A stretch of 64,000 bases of DNA, from contig NC_081551.1 in NCBI RefSeq assembly GCF_901000735.1, forward strand, positions 17,574,545 through 17,638,544. The letters run 5' to 3'. Source of the DNA: Corylus avellana. Lineage: Eukaryota > Streptophyta > Magnoliopsida > Fagales > Betulaceae. Below are positions 12,744-26,599 of this stretch, in pieces. Each line of letters begins with the position of its first letter. Positions within the stretch are counted from its first letter, which is position 1. The notes under the pieces were generated by a model, which was not told the origin of the DNA, ran no database searches, and was given only the letters and a program-made list of their open reading frames with translations. A program made the translations under genes and the position numbers.

Positions 12744-15700
12744 ATGGTAAATCTCTCTCTCTGATTTTTGTCGCCGATCGCCGAGTCTGATGTGCATTCT
12801 CCAGCGTTAGGGTTTCGGACTAGGGTTTTAGCTCATCGATCTCGCTCTTGGATTTCAATTTTTTTTTATTATTGAATTTGCTTTTATAGGCTTTACCAAA
12901 TCAACAGACTGTTGACTACCCGAGCTTCAAGCTCGTCATCGTTGGCGATGGAGGCACTGGTAATTTTTCTTGTTAATTTTTTTTTTTTGGTGAAAGTTTT
13001 GATTTTTTTTTTCACTGTTGTGTTTCAAATCATTAGATTAGACTTTGACTGTGGATGATATTTAGTTTGTGCTTTGTTTTTCGAAAGAAAATAATTTCGT
13101 GAATTATTATGCTTGTTAACGAACGACCAATTCCATTCTGTAAATTCCACAGTCATAGACCAATTGCATTCTGAGATAAAATTAAATCAGAGAGATTTTT
13201 ACGGGGAAAAAAGTTTCAAGGAGCTTTATTGTTAAGATTAGGCATGAATTTAATGTATGCACGTGTGTATGTTTCAGGGAGCTTTATTTTTTTTCAGATA
13301 AAGCTTTGTGTGTATGTATTTATCTATATGTATGTGTATTATTGGTATGGAGCAAGGTCGTTTGATTAATCCGAGTGTTTCTGAATGGTACAGGAAAAAC
13401 AACATTCGTGAAGAGGCATCTGACCGGGGAGTTCGAGAAGAAATATGAACGTAAGGGGCCTTGACTGATGCCTTGCTTTTGATTTGGGGTTTATTTGTAT
13501 AGGTTTATACTTGAAAAAAAATATTGTTGTAGTATGATATGTTTGAAATTCTTATTCATCTCTATGGTTTTTATTGCAAATAGCGACTATTGGTGTGGAG
13601 GTTCATCCATTGGACTTCTTCACAAATTGTGGGAAGATCCGGTTTTACTGCTGGGACACTGCTGGACAAGAGAAATTTGGTGGTCTTAGAGATGGATACT
13701 AGTAAGTGAATTTTTTTAAAATGATTCATAAGATTGTTGTTGCCTTTCCTAGTCAAATTCTAATTCTAATTCTAATTCATAATATTGTTGTTGCCCTCTG
13801 TTAGTCAATTCAAAATTCTGCTTTACTTACTAATTTTACACTATACTAAAGTGTAGTGATTAACATCCTTCAGTGGGTTCTACGGTATATATGGTATCAT
13901 GTTTTGAGTGCGTGAAATACCTAAATTTAAGGTTAAGGTCCTGTTTAGGCTCATAATCAGAAAATCTGCTGTTAGACATGTGTTACTCTCTTATTCAAAC
14001 CCTTTAAAAGTTGTATGGAAAAAGTACTGTATGATGATCGATTGGCTTTGAGTTGCGAGTGAGAATAAAAGAATTGCCATGAATTCAATCTTTTCCCTTC
14101 TACCCCAAGCACAATCAAATTCATGGAAATTGAATTTGAATGAACCTGTAGAGAGAAAAGTGGAAGGATGGAATTGAACTCCTCCATTAAGACTTAAGAG
14201 GGAGGTAGAAGAGCTAACGAACCAGTAGAGATTTTGGTGCATGTCTGCTGCTGCCTATTTGATTAAGAGCATTCCTAATGATCTAGCTATTCTTTAGCTA
14301 AAATTTGACTAGAAAACTCACTCTTTCTAGTTCAGCTAGCCACTTTCCAAAAGCACCCCACATCAAACTCTCTAAATCTTTCTCTACTCCATTAATTTTT
14401 TTTTTCAAGTAATGTTTATATATCAAAAGCGCAGAGGGGCGCAATCCTAGTACAAAGGGTGTATATAAGTAATGTTTTTGATAAGTAATGTTTCTCTACT
14501 CCATTTAAATATTATTTTTTATTCTTACTTTATTCTTACTTTATTCTTACTTTACTCTTACTTTACTCTTTCTTCAAACGGTAATATTCTCCCAACAGTC
14601 CTATTCTCCCAACAGACTTATTTTTCCAATGGCCATATTCTTCAGTATAAATAAGACCATAAAACTCCTGCCATTTTCATTCTCCTCAACCCAACGATCC
14701 TTCTCAAGATGCATCTTACAAAGTGCCAATGAGCTATTGCATTTCTGATGGTGGTTAAGGTTGTGCTTTCAAGTCCTAACAGGTCTGTGTAACTTTGTTG
14801 GTACATTGATAAAGAGAATGATTTAAGAAACCTACTAAATTCAAAGGGATTATGCTTTTACAAAAATTCAATAGAAAGGATGTTTTCCAAGCATTCTAAT
14901 TCTATGTGATGTTCTGCCTTTCAAATATATACTACATCTAGACCAAAGAGGATCATCTTTGATATGTAGACAATATAATCATCTTGCTGCATGTTGCAAG
15001 CCATCGAAATTCATTGAAGGTTGTTTTCAAGTCCAATGGTATACAATCATCTGATTATTAGATATTGTTAACAGAAAAACATTCTAAATGCCCACCAGTT
15101 GCCTCTCAGCAACATGCTCATGGCTTTCATGTGATACTTAGTACAAGTTCCCATATGAAATCAACAATATGCTGTGTACTTTAGACATCAGCAGAGATTG
15201 TAAATGGAAGCTGATGAGGAAGAGAATGAGCAACTAAAATGAGTTATTTGATTCACACTTCTAGGTACATGTTAAAAATAAAAAAAATAATCAGCAAAAG
15301 TAAAGAACCCAAGGCTCCATCAATTTAGGATTTACCTTTAAGCACGCAAAAATTCCTAGAAGTCCAGAACTGCAGCCAACTTGTAAGAACTGCCTAGTAG
15401 AGAGGTTAATTCTTAATTTGTACCATAAATAACTAACAAGTGTAGTACATTACTCAACTTTACTGCATCAACGAAGAAAGTACTCACAGAAGCACATGAG
15501 TGAGGAAGCTTATCATAACCCAAATCTCTTAAAAAGTGCAAGTAAAAAGATTTCTGTACCATGAAACAGATAAACCAACTTATAAAAATGACCTCTAAAC
15601 AAAAAGCAATTACAATCTTTAATCAAAAGTCAAAACAGATAAACAAAACAGTCCTTTCTTCTTTTGGAAGGAGATAGAGGAGGCAGGGGAGAAGAAAGCT

Positions 15701-18443
15701 TGATCCATTTACTCTGGTGAATTATCCTAGATACAAGACCATCCCTTTTCTTCCCATTTTCCACGCAAAAAAAAATGTGGGGAAAAAAAAAAGAACGATA
15801 GAAAAGAAACAATAGTAAAATAATAATTACAGTAAGAATATGTAACATTAGACACAAACCAGCCGAACATCTTCAAGACTATTGAAAAAGCATAAAGAAA
15901 AATCAAACACTGCAGGAAGTAAAAAATTATTCCCAGAAAGATTCTTTTAATGACTTTCAAATTCATTAACAACTAGATACTAGAGAGTTGTTGAAAAATT
16001 TATCTAATCCATATCTTCAATTAAATCCAAGAACAAAATCCTGATAAAAAAATGTCAGCCATAATACAATTACAAACTACCAAGACTTATTCAGAAAAAA
16101 AAAAACAAAAAATAAAAAACAAAAAACAAAAGTAACGAAACACTTGGGCTAAAGAGAACCCACTTGACCTGATTATACCAAATCCCACAATATAGAACCC
16201 CTCAAAGCTCACAGACCATACAATAACTAGCATCTTGTACGAAGAGACAAACAACCCACTTATTTCACAGCCAAGACCAAAACCCAGAAAGAAAAATCAA
16301 ATAAATTGCATGAGAAACTCCAAAAGTGAACTCAACTAAACAAAGAAAGCAAAACCCTAACCTGAGCAAGAATTCTAACAAGATCATTTTAAAATTAAAA
16401 TCTCAGTGATAAAAAGCTTAAAACTTTGCAATTTCAAAGAAAAGAGATCGTGCCCACCAAGTCAAACAGAATAACAAAGTTACATAAAGACACTTACAAA
16501 GAGAGAACAAAGAAGCTTCAGTTCAGTCCTGAACTGTTACAGCGTAATTTCTAAAAATACCCCTCGTTTTGGAACTGTAAAGATCGAAGTAGCCAGTGTG
16601 GTTTGCGTTCATTGCTGAGAAGCACCAGAGGAAGTAGATGGAGCAGAGTGGTGGTGATGAGAAGATGAGGGAGGTGTAGACCGGCTCACCAACGAGGTAG
16701 ATGCCGAAGGTGACAATGGCGATGTAGAGGACAAGAAGAAAGCTGAGAGTGTGCGCGAAGAAGGCCAGAGGAAGTCTGACAACAGGCAAAATTACTTTAG
16801 CATAAGCCAATTCATTGGAGGGTATTTTAAGGGGACTAGCGAAAAGCTATTTTAGCTAGTTCACTAGAAATGCTCAAACAATGCCTACTAGTGTTAAGGG
16901 TTTCTTCTCATTTGTTGGAAAGTATAAATTTCACTTTTCCACTATTGATGTAACTTGTTGAAGACTTCCACGCTCTTGATTATTTTTTATTTGGTCTTGT
17001 TAAATCACCGTTGTTCTAGAAGCTTAAACTAGTTGAAAATTCTGAATTTAATTAATATTTTAATACGTTCCTTCTAAATTTTTTCTCAACAAATAAAGCC
17101 CAACACCAGGAATATTTTACTTTAATGTGAGGTATAATGTGGAGTCAAGTTCGAATTTAAGATATTTGTTTTGCTTGAATCACTGGTTGTTTAAAAAAAT
17201 TAAGCTAATAGAAAATGGTGCATTAAATAATTTAATTAATATCTAATAATTTTCTCCTTTTTTGTGTGTGTGTTTTTTTTTTCTAGCTTGGAGTTGTTTT
17301 CCCATGTTGATTTTCTGACTTGCTGGTTCTGTTAAGGATTCCTCCTGTCTTTCTTTTTTGTATCCCCTGTGCTGCCTGGTTGAAGTTCTTAACATAAAAT
17401 CTCCTATTAATCTTGCAGCATTCATGGGCAGTGTGCAATAATAATGTTTGATGTTACCGCCCGATTGACGTATAAGAATGTTCCTACATGGCACCGTGAT
17501 CTCTGCCGGTAAGTGCAACTATTTAACTCTAATATAATGCTTTATGGGTTATTATTTATAGATTTTCTTTTTCAATTTTGACATGGTATTAATAATTTCT
17601 CCGTTGCATTCCTAGGGTGTGTGAGAATATACCTATTGTTCTTTGTGGAAACAAGGTTGATGTGAGGAACAGGCAGGTAAAAGCAAAGCAGGTTACATTC
17701 CACAGGAAGAAGAATCTGCAGTACTATGAAATATCTGCAAAGAGCAATTACAATTTCGAGAAACCTTTCCTGTATCTTGCCAGGAAGCTTGCTGGGTAAT
17801 GCAGTAGTATAATATCATTATTTTATTGCTATTGTGCAAATGTTGTAAATGAAACTTGAGATTGATGATTGTTTTTGTTTGTCATTTAGGGACCCTGCTC
17901 TCCACTTTGTTGAGTCTCCTGCTCTTGCTCCTCCAGAAGTACAAATTGACTTGGCTGCACAGCAACAGTACGAACATTCTCATTTGCCTTCTATTGCTTT
18001 TGTGTAGAATATTTTTATACTTTTTGGGATCATTATTTTTTCAACAAGAATGTTGAAAAGATTCCCTTAATAGTAACGCAAGTAGGGTCACTAGAATGTT
18101 CTCCATTTGGTTATTATTGTTGGTGGTACATTTAAAGGATTTTAGCAAGTATCCAGAAATCCCTTTTGAACACCACTTGATAAAAGCAAATGCACCTACC
18201 TGCCTTTCTTGAAACAAGTTGATTCTGATGCCTAAAATATTAAGTCAACAGAACAGGTTTTAATTTGCCACTGAGGTTTATTTGGAAATCCATTTGGTCA
18301 CCTGTCTTATGGTATAAAATCATATATATCCTTCATCTTCTACTCTCACTGTTGTTTGTGTTGCTTCCTACAGGCATGAAGCTGAGCTTGTGGCTGCAGC
18401 CAGTCAGCCTCTTCCCGATGACGATGATGATGCATTCGAGTGA
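12744..18443 (+). CDS. RAN: Ran small GTPase, nuclear transport
   Basis: Eight coding exons: 12744-12746 (only the ATG), 12890-12959, 13394-13450, 13584-13701, 17419-17508, 17616-17795, 17890-17967 and 18374-18443. They total 666 nt, 221 residues, the normal plant Ran length. All phases agree and all introns are GT-AG. Visible motifs are GDGGTGKT (P-loop, 20-27), [13 protein letters not shown] (switch I), [11 protein letters not shown] (switch II), [13 protein letters not shown] and the acidic tail DDDDDAFE that marks Ran. Ran cycles between GTP in the nucleus and GDP in the cytosol, drives importin and exportin cargo exchange, and acts in spindle and envelope assembly. The third G-box region lies across the 3.7-kb fourth intron, which holds a transposon (14267-16875). 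The paralogue number (RAN1/2/3) cannot be decided here. The gene appears intact. Confidence 0.97.
12807..12830 (+). promoter_or_regulatory. Paired telo-box-like motifs in RAN intron 1
   Basis: TTAGGGTTT and CTAGGGTTTTA lie in the 143-base first intron just after the start codon. Telo-boxes (AAACCCTAA) are common near the start of plant housekeeping and translation genes. The regulatory role is inferred from that, not shown here. Confidence 0.45.
14267..16875. mobile_element. PIF/Harbinger-like TIR element inside RAN intron 4
   Basis: The left end is GAGCATTCCTAATGATCTAG. The right end, read on the other strand, is GAGCATTTCTAGTGAACTAG, a 20-base inverted repeat with four mismatches. Flanking triplets are TAA (left) and AAA (right), a possible decayed 3-bp target duplication. 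Inside the left end are TATAAATA near 14646 and repeated motifs such as TCTCCCAACAG, of the kind I associate with PIF/Harbinger promoters. A short unit at 14408-14470 (AAGCGCAGAGGGGCGCAATC) resembles a dispersed LINE/SINE tail. No transposase frame is visible. The right third carries an antisense open frame (16523-16810), so this may be a gene-fragment carrier. Superfamily assignment is tentative. Confidence 0.6.
16523..16810 (-). pseudogene. Antisense hydrophobic ORF fragment carried in the RAN-intron element
   Basis: This is a 95-residue open frame with no ATG at its start; the frame continues upstream into the transposon end. Two strongly hydrophobic stretches ([20 protein letters not shown] and the region around [20 protein letters not shown]) suggest a membrane protein piece, followed by a hydrophilic end with [18 protein letters not shown] good donor, GTAAGTG, follows the stop by about 20 bases, as in a transcribed exon with a downstream intron. 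I do not recognise the family. It looks like a captured gene fragment rather than a working gene. Confidence 0.4.
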
Positions 18444-20158
18444 TCTGGAACTGATGGAGGACTCTCAATCCTTTTTCTTTGTCCTTTTATGCTGCCTTTA
18501 CTTTGTTGTGCATTGTCTTCCTTGGGATCTTCAACAATATATGGTAGGGTTTGATAATTAGTATTATGGTCAGTTATGGAAACCATAGATCTTAGTGGTT
18601 AGGTTTTCCTTATAGCTATTGATTTGTCTATGTATGGTTGTGCTGGATTGGTCTGTGAGATTTGTTAATGGAGTCCCATGTGGGTGTTACGAGTTTTACT
18701 TCAATCAAAGAAGCATTTATGCGTTTAATTTCTTCGTTATTGCGGATGCCCTGAGCATGTTCTTCCTCGCCTTCACACTTTCATATGTAAACCTAAGAAG
18801 ATATCCTCAACCAGATGTGTGGCACTGATAATTTATCCCGGTAATTCCAAAAATATCACAGAAATTTCATTTACACCTGACTACGATTCAAGTAACTCAG
18901 GGCCAAATTAACAAGCCTTTGTGCTCAATAAGTTGCTACTTTTTTAGTGTTAATCTTGGATGAGAGAATTAGAGGGAGTGGGGGTAGAAAAGAGAAGGGT
19001 GGGTTGTTGCAACATTTGTCATATTTGTCTCGCAATGTTTTTTAGTGTCTGTACTTGGAATAACACCAAAAATTTGGAGAGGCAGCCTCATCATCACATG
19101 TGAATCTCACATGGCTTCTTTAAGTCACCAAAAAATATAAAGAAAAACAAACCCACTTGCACAGTGGCTGCCTCAAAAAGAAATATGCGTGGCTCCTCCT
19201 TCACTTGACTCGACAATGGCTCCTAGCCTAGGTCGCCTTAACTAGTTCCATTGGAGTTGTCCCTGTCCCTGTCGGTTCGAACCACACTACTACACTAGAG
19301 AGAGAGCAGGCGACGATCATTGTGGGTTTGTGGACACTGCATACGATGCACGCCCACTACTCGTCCACATCATTCCAACCAAGAGTGGGGCATCTCAAAG
19401 CTGGTCTTTACCCCTTGCCAGCATGTCTACCATATGTGGGGTGCTCTCCAAAGGACACTGTCCAATTTTTCAGGAGCTTCTGCAGAGCTCAAAATTCACC
19501 CCCATCACCCTCCAAAACCCTTGTGCCTTTCACTGTCGGTGGGTGGTCGGAGCAAGCTCCAGATCTTTTTTTTTTAAAAAAAAAAAAAAAAAAAAAGGAA
19601 AAAAAATCATGTTTCTTTCTTTTGGTGAAATGGCTATTCTTTCTTTTTCCTTTTTTTTTCTTCTTCTTGAAAATACAGAAGAAGNNNNNNNNNNNNNNNN
19701 NNNNCTGTCTTCCCGTAAAACCAAAACATGAGGGAGGGGGGGAAAAAAAAAAGAAAAAAAGGAAGAGTGGGGAAGAGTAGTAATGAAAGATGGTGACTTA
19801 TCATAAAATGGCCCATCCTGTGAATATATATACGAAATTCATGTAAAGAACAGAACAGAACATAAATATGGAGTAGTGGTGATGGTAGGGCAATGGGGGC
19901 ATTATGAAAACAAAATTCATTGTAGCCTGTATTTCATGTAAACTTGAAACAGGACATGTTCTGAAAAGGGAGCATGTGCCTAGGCATAAACGGGGGAGGG
20001 CATAAATATAGGAGGGTAGGAAGCAACTGTCATTGTCTTTGTCATATGCATGCATTGGTGATGGGAGTTTGAGAACACGAAAACCTGAATTTATTGTTAT
20101 CTCTCTCTCTCTCTCTTTGCCTGCTTGTGATGATCTGGATTTCCAACTTTTAACAATG
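18444..20158. other. RAN 3' flank and intergenic sequence with a 20-N gap
   Basis: The first 350 bases are probably RAN 3'UTR. Beyond that there is low-complexity DNA: A-runs at 19575-19608, the gap at 19685-19704 within poly-A/poly-T, and a CT repeat at 20100-20117. Short frames here run through homopolymers and are not credible genes. Confidence 0.65.
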
Positions 20159-20293
20159 CTTTCAATCTCTTATCACTTGGAAGTTTGAAAGCTCAAGATG
20201 AGTCAAGGCCAACGCTTATTTCTTTCTCTTTCTTTGCTAAATTATCAAGACGAGGGATGAAGAAAATACAAGGCTTTCTTTCATATCAAGGAA

Positions 20294-20329
<36 letters not shown>

Positions 20330-21350
20330 CTACAATCACCATAGATTTGATGCTTGGATTTGAAGTTTTGTGCTTTTCTGCACCAACCATGTCATTATTT
20401 TGCCCTTCATTTCTCTTTGCTATGACATCCATTTTGCCTTGCAATTAGTTCTACCTCTATTCTATCAAGAGCCCCCTTTTTACTTATCTTAAATTGCCCA
20501 CTAATCACTCATTTAGGCCCAACAAGTGAAATATTTAATTTTAATTGAAGGTAAATTGACATAAACAGAGTTCGAATTCATGAACTGTGCTCTAATACCA
20601 TGTCAAATCACAATTCATCCCAACAACTTATTCTGATAAAAAATTATGGGGCTAAGTGACTACAAGTTCATACGAAATTATTGTTTACCTGAAGGAAAAA
20701 TCAACTAAGTGGAGTATCAAATTGAGGCATCACACAATTTCATGTTAGCTTTCATGTACTACGCATTATAAGTACCGCCAAAGTGAATGCTTAATGGAGA
20801 GTAACTGCAGAGTCGAGTTGGACTTTAAGATCTCTATTCTATTATTATACTATATTAAATTAACGGTTATCTCAAAAATTTGAATTCATTAAAAAAAAAA
20901 AGAAAAAAGAAAAAGTGCACTCTACTTTGCTGATGTAACATAGTCAATTAATCATTATTGATGGACAGTGCCACATCAAATAAAAGTGGGAGACGTGTTG
21001 TGAAGAGGTGGTTTATAAAAATTATTTAGTTGGAATAAGTATTTAACTAATAATTATATGATTTATGGTTTGTAACAACGACAGCATTATATATGCTTGA
21101 GCAGTGCAGGAGTCTTGTCGGGTTGGAACTCCTTGTATCATAATCTTCTTCTACCATAAACCCATGAGACAATGAAAACTGTAATATTGTGCTATTCCAC
21201 GTGGCTTGACGTGACTCTCATTATCCTATTATGGTAAAATCATAAATCTAGGGGAAAGAAAGAAAAAAAAAACATTTTATTTTTATTATTTCATTTAAAA
21301 TATTTTTTATTTGTACTATTAATTTAAAATATACTAAACTATGTAGCAAT

Positions 21351-22260
21351 TAGGGGTGAGTATCGGTTCGGTCAGTGTCGATAGAGGCATTTTTATCTAC
21401 CGATTTGTAAAAGTCAGTTAAGTCGATTAATTAACTGACTTCATACTGACAAGAAATAGTTTCGACTCTTTTGGGTGATCGGTTAATTGTCGGTAACAAG
21501 TTTTTATGTTAAGATTTATCAATTTCCTTGTAACTATAGAATTAATAAAGAATATGTTTTATAAATGAAAATATAAAGTAAATTCATGGAGCATTGACCA
21601 AATTAACAACCACAAATCAGCTGAACAAACATAATAAGAAAAGTTATCAGATAAAATTTAAAAGTCACTTGAAAAATCGGCTAAGTTGGTTAATTGTCTG
21701 TTAACCTATAAAAAAACTTGAGGAAACTTCAGTTTAGCCCTCTAAACTTCTACGCGATTTGACAAACCCCCTCCTCCCAAACTTTTAAATCTCTCACTTT
21801 AAATCCTTGAACTTTCAATTGCTTTCAATGTGGACCCCTCCGTCAGATTTTAAACGTTACATGACGTTTATACCCCTGACTTTTGTATAAAATTTTAACT
21901 TTACCCTTAATTCCAAAACTTTTTTTATTTTTTTTAAAAAAAGCAGGGATATTTTGGTCTTTTTTGTATTTTTAACGGCTAAAATTGATGGAGGGGTCCA
22001 CATTGAGAGCAATTGAAAGTTCAAGGGTTCAAATTGAGAGATTTAAAAATTTATGGGGGGTTTGTCAAATCGCATGAAAGTTCAGGAGGTTAAAGTAAAG
22101 TTTTTTCAAAAAACTTTTATACTGCCTATCGAACTGAACCGATGTCGAAACAATATTTTTATTCTGTTTACCGACCGTCAAAGTTGATTATCGATCAATG
22201 ACAGTTCGATGGCGGTCGACAAGCGACGGTAAACCGTAGCCAATTCTTTAACTAGAGTGA
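21351..22260. repeat. hAT-like end with nested MITE (in copy 1)
   Basis: It starts TAGGGGTGAGTATCGGTTCG, a typical hAT-type end with GGTTCGGT-like subrepeats, and later holds GAACTGAACCGATG. No matching CACCCCTA right end was found, so it may be truncated. It is interrupted by the GCGATTTGACAA-family element at 21719-22109. The same arrangement recurs in copy 2 from about 32345 to 33250. Confidence 0.4.
21719..22109. repeat. GCGATTTGACAA-family foldback MITE (copy 1)
   Basis: Arms GAGGAAACTTCAGTTTAGCC... and ...GGTTAAAGTAAAGTTTTTTC are inverted repeats. GCGATTTGACAAACCCC near the left and GGGGTTTGTCAAATCGC near the right pair precisely. It shares the interior TCCGTCAGATTTTAAACGTT with 3967-4342. 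Confidence 0.7.
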
Positions 22261-25200
22261 TTAGCCGGATGTGAAATTTTTCTTCTTTTTTTTCTTTTTT
22301 TTTTGTTGCATTTTATTACAAAATTAGCTAGAATAATTTTTAAAAAAAATTATTTTGACTAAGACCAATGTAAATGCTGTCTCTTACCCAAATTTCAATA
22401 AAAATAGAATTTTTGGGGGAATAAAATAGGGAGGGAGGGGGGAGGGGATCCCGAACCCTTTTATTTGCTGGGTGAGGCTTTAGGCTTTATTAAAGGAAAG
22501 AAATAAGGGAGGGGGGGATTAAATGATGAAAAGACAGTTTTGTTAAAAGTACAAGTGAGAAGACATGGCCGTTGGAGAGAGACATAAATGGACAAGGATG
22601 GTTTTAAAGAGACAAAACATGTGGCATGAAATGTAGTATCTTCTGCTTGTTTACTGCTTACAGTTTCCCCTCAATTTCTTATTTTTATATTATTATTATT
22701 ATTATTATAAAAATCAGGTGGCAGTGAATTGTAAATAAAATTAAAAAGAAGGGGTTTTAACTGAAAAAAAGTGAAAAACACTGGCCCTCCATTCACGAGG
22801 GATTCGTCTTCTGATTCTTATATATATATATATATTACTGCTACTGCCACACCCAGACCCAGACCCAGACCCAGAGGTTGTTATCTTTGTACTCAAAAAC
22901 AAACCTGACCCAGCTGTTTCTCACATTTCTTTTTTTCTCTTTTTACATAATTTTAAAAAGAAAAATCTGGGAAGCACGTGATTTGCTCTTTATTTTCCAA
23001 TATTACCCTTGTCAGTTGACCCTGACCCACTCATCAAGATTGGGATGGCCCAATTGGGTTTTACTTTCAAAAGGGTACTCATCACTTCATGATTACAGAG
23101 TTCAGTTACAAATCTTTTCTTTCTTTTCTTTTCTTTTTCCCCCTTTTTAAATGAGTTTCTTCAACCTTAACTTCCTTCTTCTTTTTAATTTTCTTTGTGG
23201 GTTTGGAAAGTTAAATCTTCATAGATTTAACACCCGGACAAAAATTAGTTACAACTCAGTCTAATTAAGCGACATATATCTTTTAGCATCTGAGAAATAC
23301 ATGTATTTTTAATAGCACATGTTGCTTACATGTTTTTTTTAATAGCATTAAGAACAAAGCATGTGTTTATCACATGTTAAAGGACACTAGTTTGTAGCTA
23401 ATTTTTATCAATGACACTGATGTAGCATCATATACACCATAAGATCTGTGAATTTGAAGACAGATCATAAATATTTTACATTGTATTATTCAATAATCAT
23501 GAAAAGATTTAGTGGTTGACTCCTAAGCTAGGGTTCATAGGTATCTATGAATTTGAGAAAGGGGTGGCTCCTTATTATGGAGGAAGATCTATGAAATAAT
23601 GACACACCCTTTCATTACGGATAAATTATGATATAATAAAAGTCCAAGAGAGATAGAAAAGATAGAAAGCTTTAGCTCCACTACTCATTACATTCAAAGA
23701 TTTCCCCATACCCTAATAAAACCATTACCTATAACCTAAACTAGCTTACACCCTATGCTTCCATTAAACTAATAAAAAGAAACAAAAAACACTCAATTAA
23801 GCATAGCCAAAAACAAAAGCTAAAAAGAAAATCATTAGAGCAATCTTCTTCGCAGATGTTTCAAATCGTTCATAATAGTTAAACTCGGTCATTATGAGTC
23901 ATTTTAGTCATTTAGCGTATGCTTCAAAGCAAAATTGACCGTCAATATAGAAGTTTATTGTAGTACATTAATTTATTTATTTATTTTTGGCTCTCTTTAT
24001 CTCATTTCCCTCAACAATAACAAATACATTGGAAAGTAATATTTAAAGAAAGTAAAGATAAATTTTTTTTTAAAAAAAAAAAAAAAAAATAGGGTTTTTA
24101 TATTTTGGAAGTGGGAAAAATAAAATAAAAAAGAAGGGCAAAACGGTAATTAGGAAAAAAAAAAAAAAAAGAACCAATGAAGGGTGATCTGGTCCTGCTG
24201 GATCTGCCAACCCTTTGAGTTGATGGAACGAAATGGGGTGGACAAAATGGTGAGAAAGGTAAATGATTGGGTGACACTTGGCAGGCGTTGATTTGACATG
24301 GCTGTTAATATAGTAATAAAGACAGTTAGACAGTGCAGCTGTGCAGTGTGCAGGACCCGTCACACCGTTGATTGCGTGGACGAAAACTCGTCATATATAT
24401 ATATATTTCCTTGTTTCTGATATTCATGCTCACAAAAGCAGGCAATATTTGAAGGTAAAAAAAAAAGAAAAAAAGAAAAAGAGAAGACAGAAATGAGAAA
24501 AGAGATGAAAAAGTTAAAAATGCTTTTACACTGATCTGTCTACTTTTAATGTATACAAGAACCCCAAATTGATCCTACTATTCAATGCTTATTCTGGATT
24601 GATGTAACTACACATGAATTTCTACCAGATTCTGATACCAAAAAACCCATCAATATTCAATCCCAATATGATTCTACTTTATGTTTAATCAACCAAATTC
24701 CTCTGACTTTAACTTCCTTTTTTTTTCTCTTCTTTCTTTTTTTTTTTAAAGAAAAAAAAAATTAATATTTAACTGCTAAGTTTTTGTCTGAGTTTCTGGG
24801 TTTTTAATTTCAAAAATTAAATCATTAAGTTTTGAAAAGAAAAGCGACAGAGGGACTTATTTACAATATGGACAAGGAAAAAGTTTTTCTTTAAACTGGG
24901 TTTGAGAAATTTTTTTCAATTCAGTCTATAAAAATGATATGTATCTCTTGAACATGTGAGATGCACTTGTTCTTTTAATAACAGGGACAAAGTTGAAATA
25001 AATTTTATTAAAAACTCACGTGCATCTCACATGTTAGTAAAAAAATGGACACGTGTCATTTTTATAGATTAAGTTGAAGAAAATTCCTCCAATCCAGTTT
25101 GAAGGAAAACTTTATCCGAGAAAACTGTCCTGATCCTTTTTATAACTACAACAAAAGAACCAAATTATAGATAACAATTACAACAACAATAACCGTAACC

Positions 25201-26546
25201 AAATACAAGCAAATCAGCCCAAAAAAAAAAAAAAAAATCCAATCGAAACAGACAACTAGCACCTCAGTGCTCCCGTAAAATTCCTCCAAACTTTATCCAT
25301 TATACAATTAGGTTTTTGCCTTTATTAGTGTTTGACTTGTGATTTGGTAAATACTTGATTTGTGTCATGAATTGAAAGATGGGAGGAATATGTATAAAGG
25401 AGAGAAGAAAGAAGAATTTAAATCATGCTCCACCAAGTCAGTCGAAAAGGGTGGAGGATCTTCAAATTTGACCTCAAAATCCAACTCAAAGAGAGCCCTT
25501 TTTTCTGGGGGCCAAAGCATGCGTATCCACATTCTCTTTGGTGGGAAATTTTTTGAGCTTTATTTGGTGTTGTTGACCAAACTCTCTAATTAAGTGCGCA
25601 TTTCATGACCATTCAACAATTAATATTATAAACAAGAATAGGCATTATCACTTTGACGAAAATTTAGAGCCAACTCTTCCTCCAATGGATTTGGCATTGA
25701 GTAGCTATGGATTCTTGAAGCTTTTTTTTTCCCCTGCCATGGTCAAAAGTTTCTCATCTATAAGATGGGGGCATCTAGGTCAAGCATGCCATAAATGGAA
25801 TCAAGACGTGTGTATGCATGTTCTAGGAAATTTTGTGTCGTTTCTAGCATGTTTTAGGAAAAAGGAGACTTTCTAATCACGAGAACAAGATATGTTCTAT
25901 GTGCATATCCCCTTTTTTGCTCTTTCTACATTGTCTTCACCCACTAATATAATATATATATTTGTCGGTGAAGGCGGTGCTAAATGTTCTATCACAAGAC
26001 GGGTATTAAGATGACGTAGAGCGTATTTATTGGAGAGGATTAAAACAATTAATAAAGAAAAATGTTATGGGTACCGATAAATAAGATTCACATCATTTTG
26101 GTACATACCACATAAACATCTTTAAAATATCACACACAACTGATGTGAGTACTGAGTAGTCATTTGATTTACTAGACCGTGAAGTGTTTGTATGGTGTGT
26201 ATACATCATTTCTCTTTTAACGAGCACCGACTTAAGGATTGATTGAGACTACTGCTATATAAGTGTTGTGAGATAATTGTTAAATAAAGATGGGTTCAAA
26301 AGTTTGCTCTCTTTTCCTTTTTTTTTTTTTTTTTCAAAAGTATTTAAGACATCATGAATTATCATTTTCACACCACTCTTTCTCATAGGATAGGTCCAAT
26401 CTTGTGACAAATAAAGGGTGGTATGAAAATAGGACCACCCTTTTCAGTCTTTATGCTTGGCAAGTGTTTTAAACTTATTGGAGTTTATTTATTTATTATT
26501 AATCATATTGCATCACACCTTGATTAAGTTTTGTTCAATTTATAAA

Positions 26547-26599
<53 letters not shown>

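Noticed and set aside
20297..20328. AT-run encoding a Tyr-Ile repeat, also at 31290-31321 and 48163-48202
   Set aside because: A dinucleotide microsatellite; the repeated YI peptide is a translation artefact.
22790..22876. CCCAGA tandem units considered as a CRISPR-like or satellite array
   Set aside because: Only about four 6-base units without spacers: a minor microsatellite in plant DNA.
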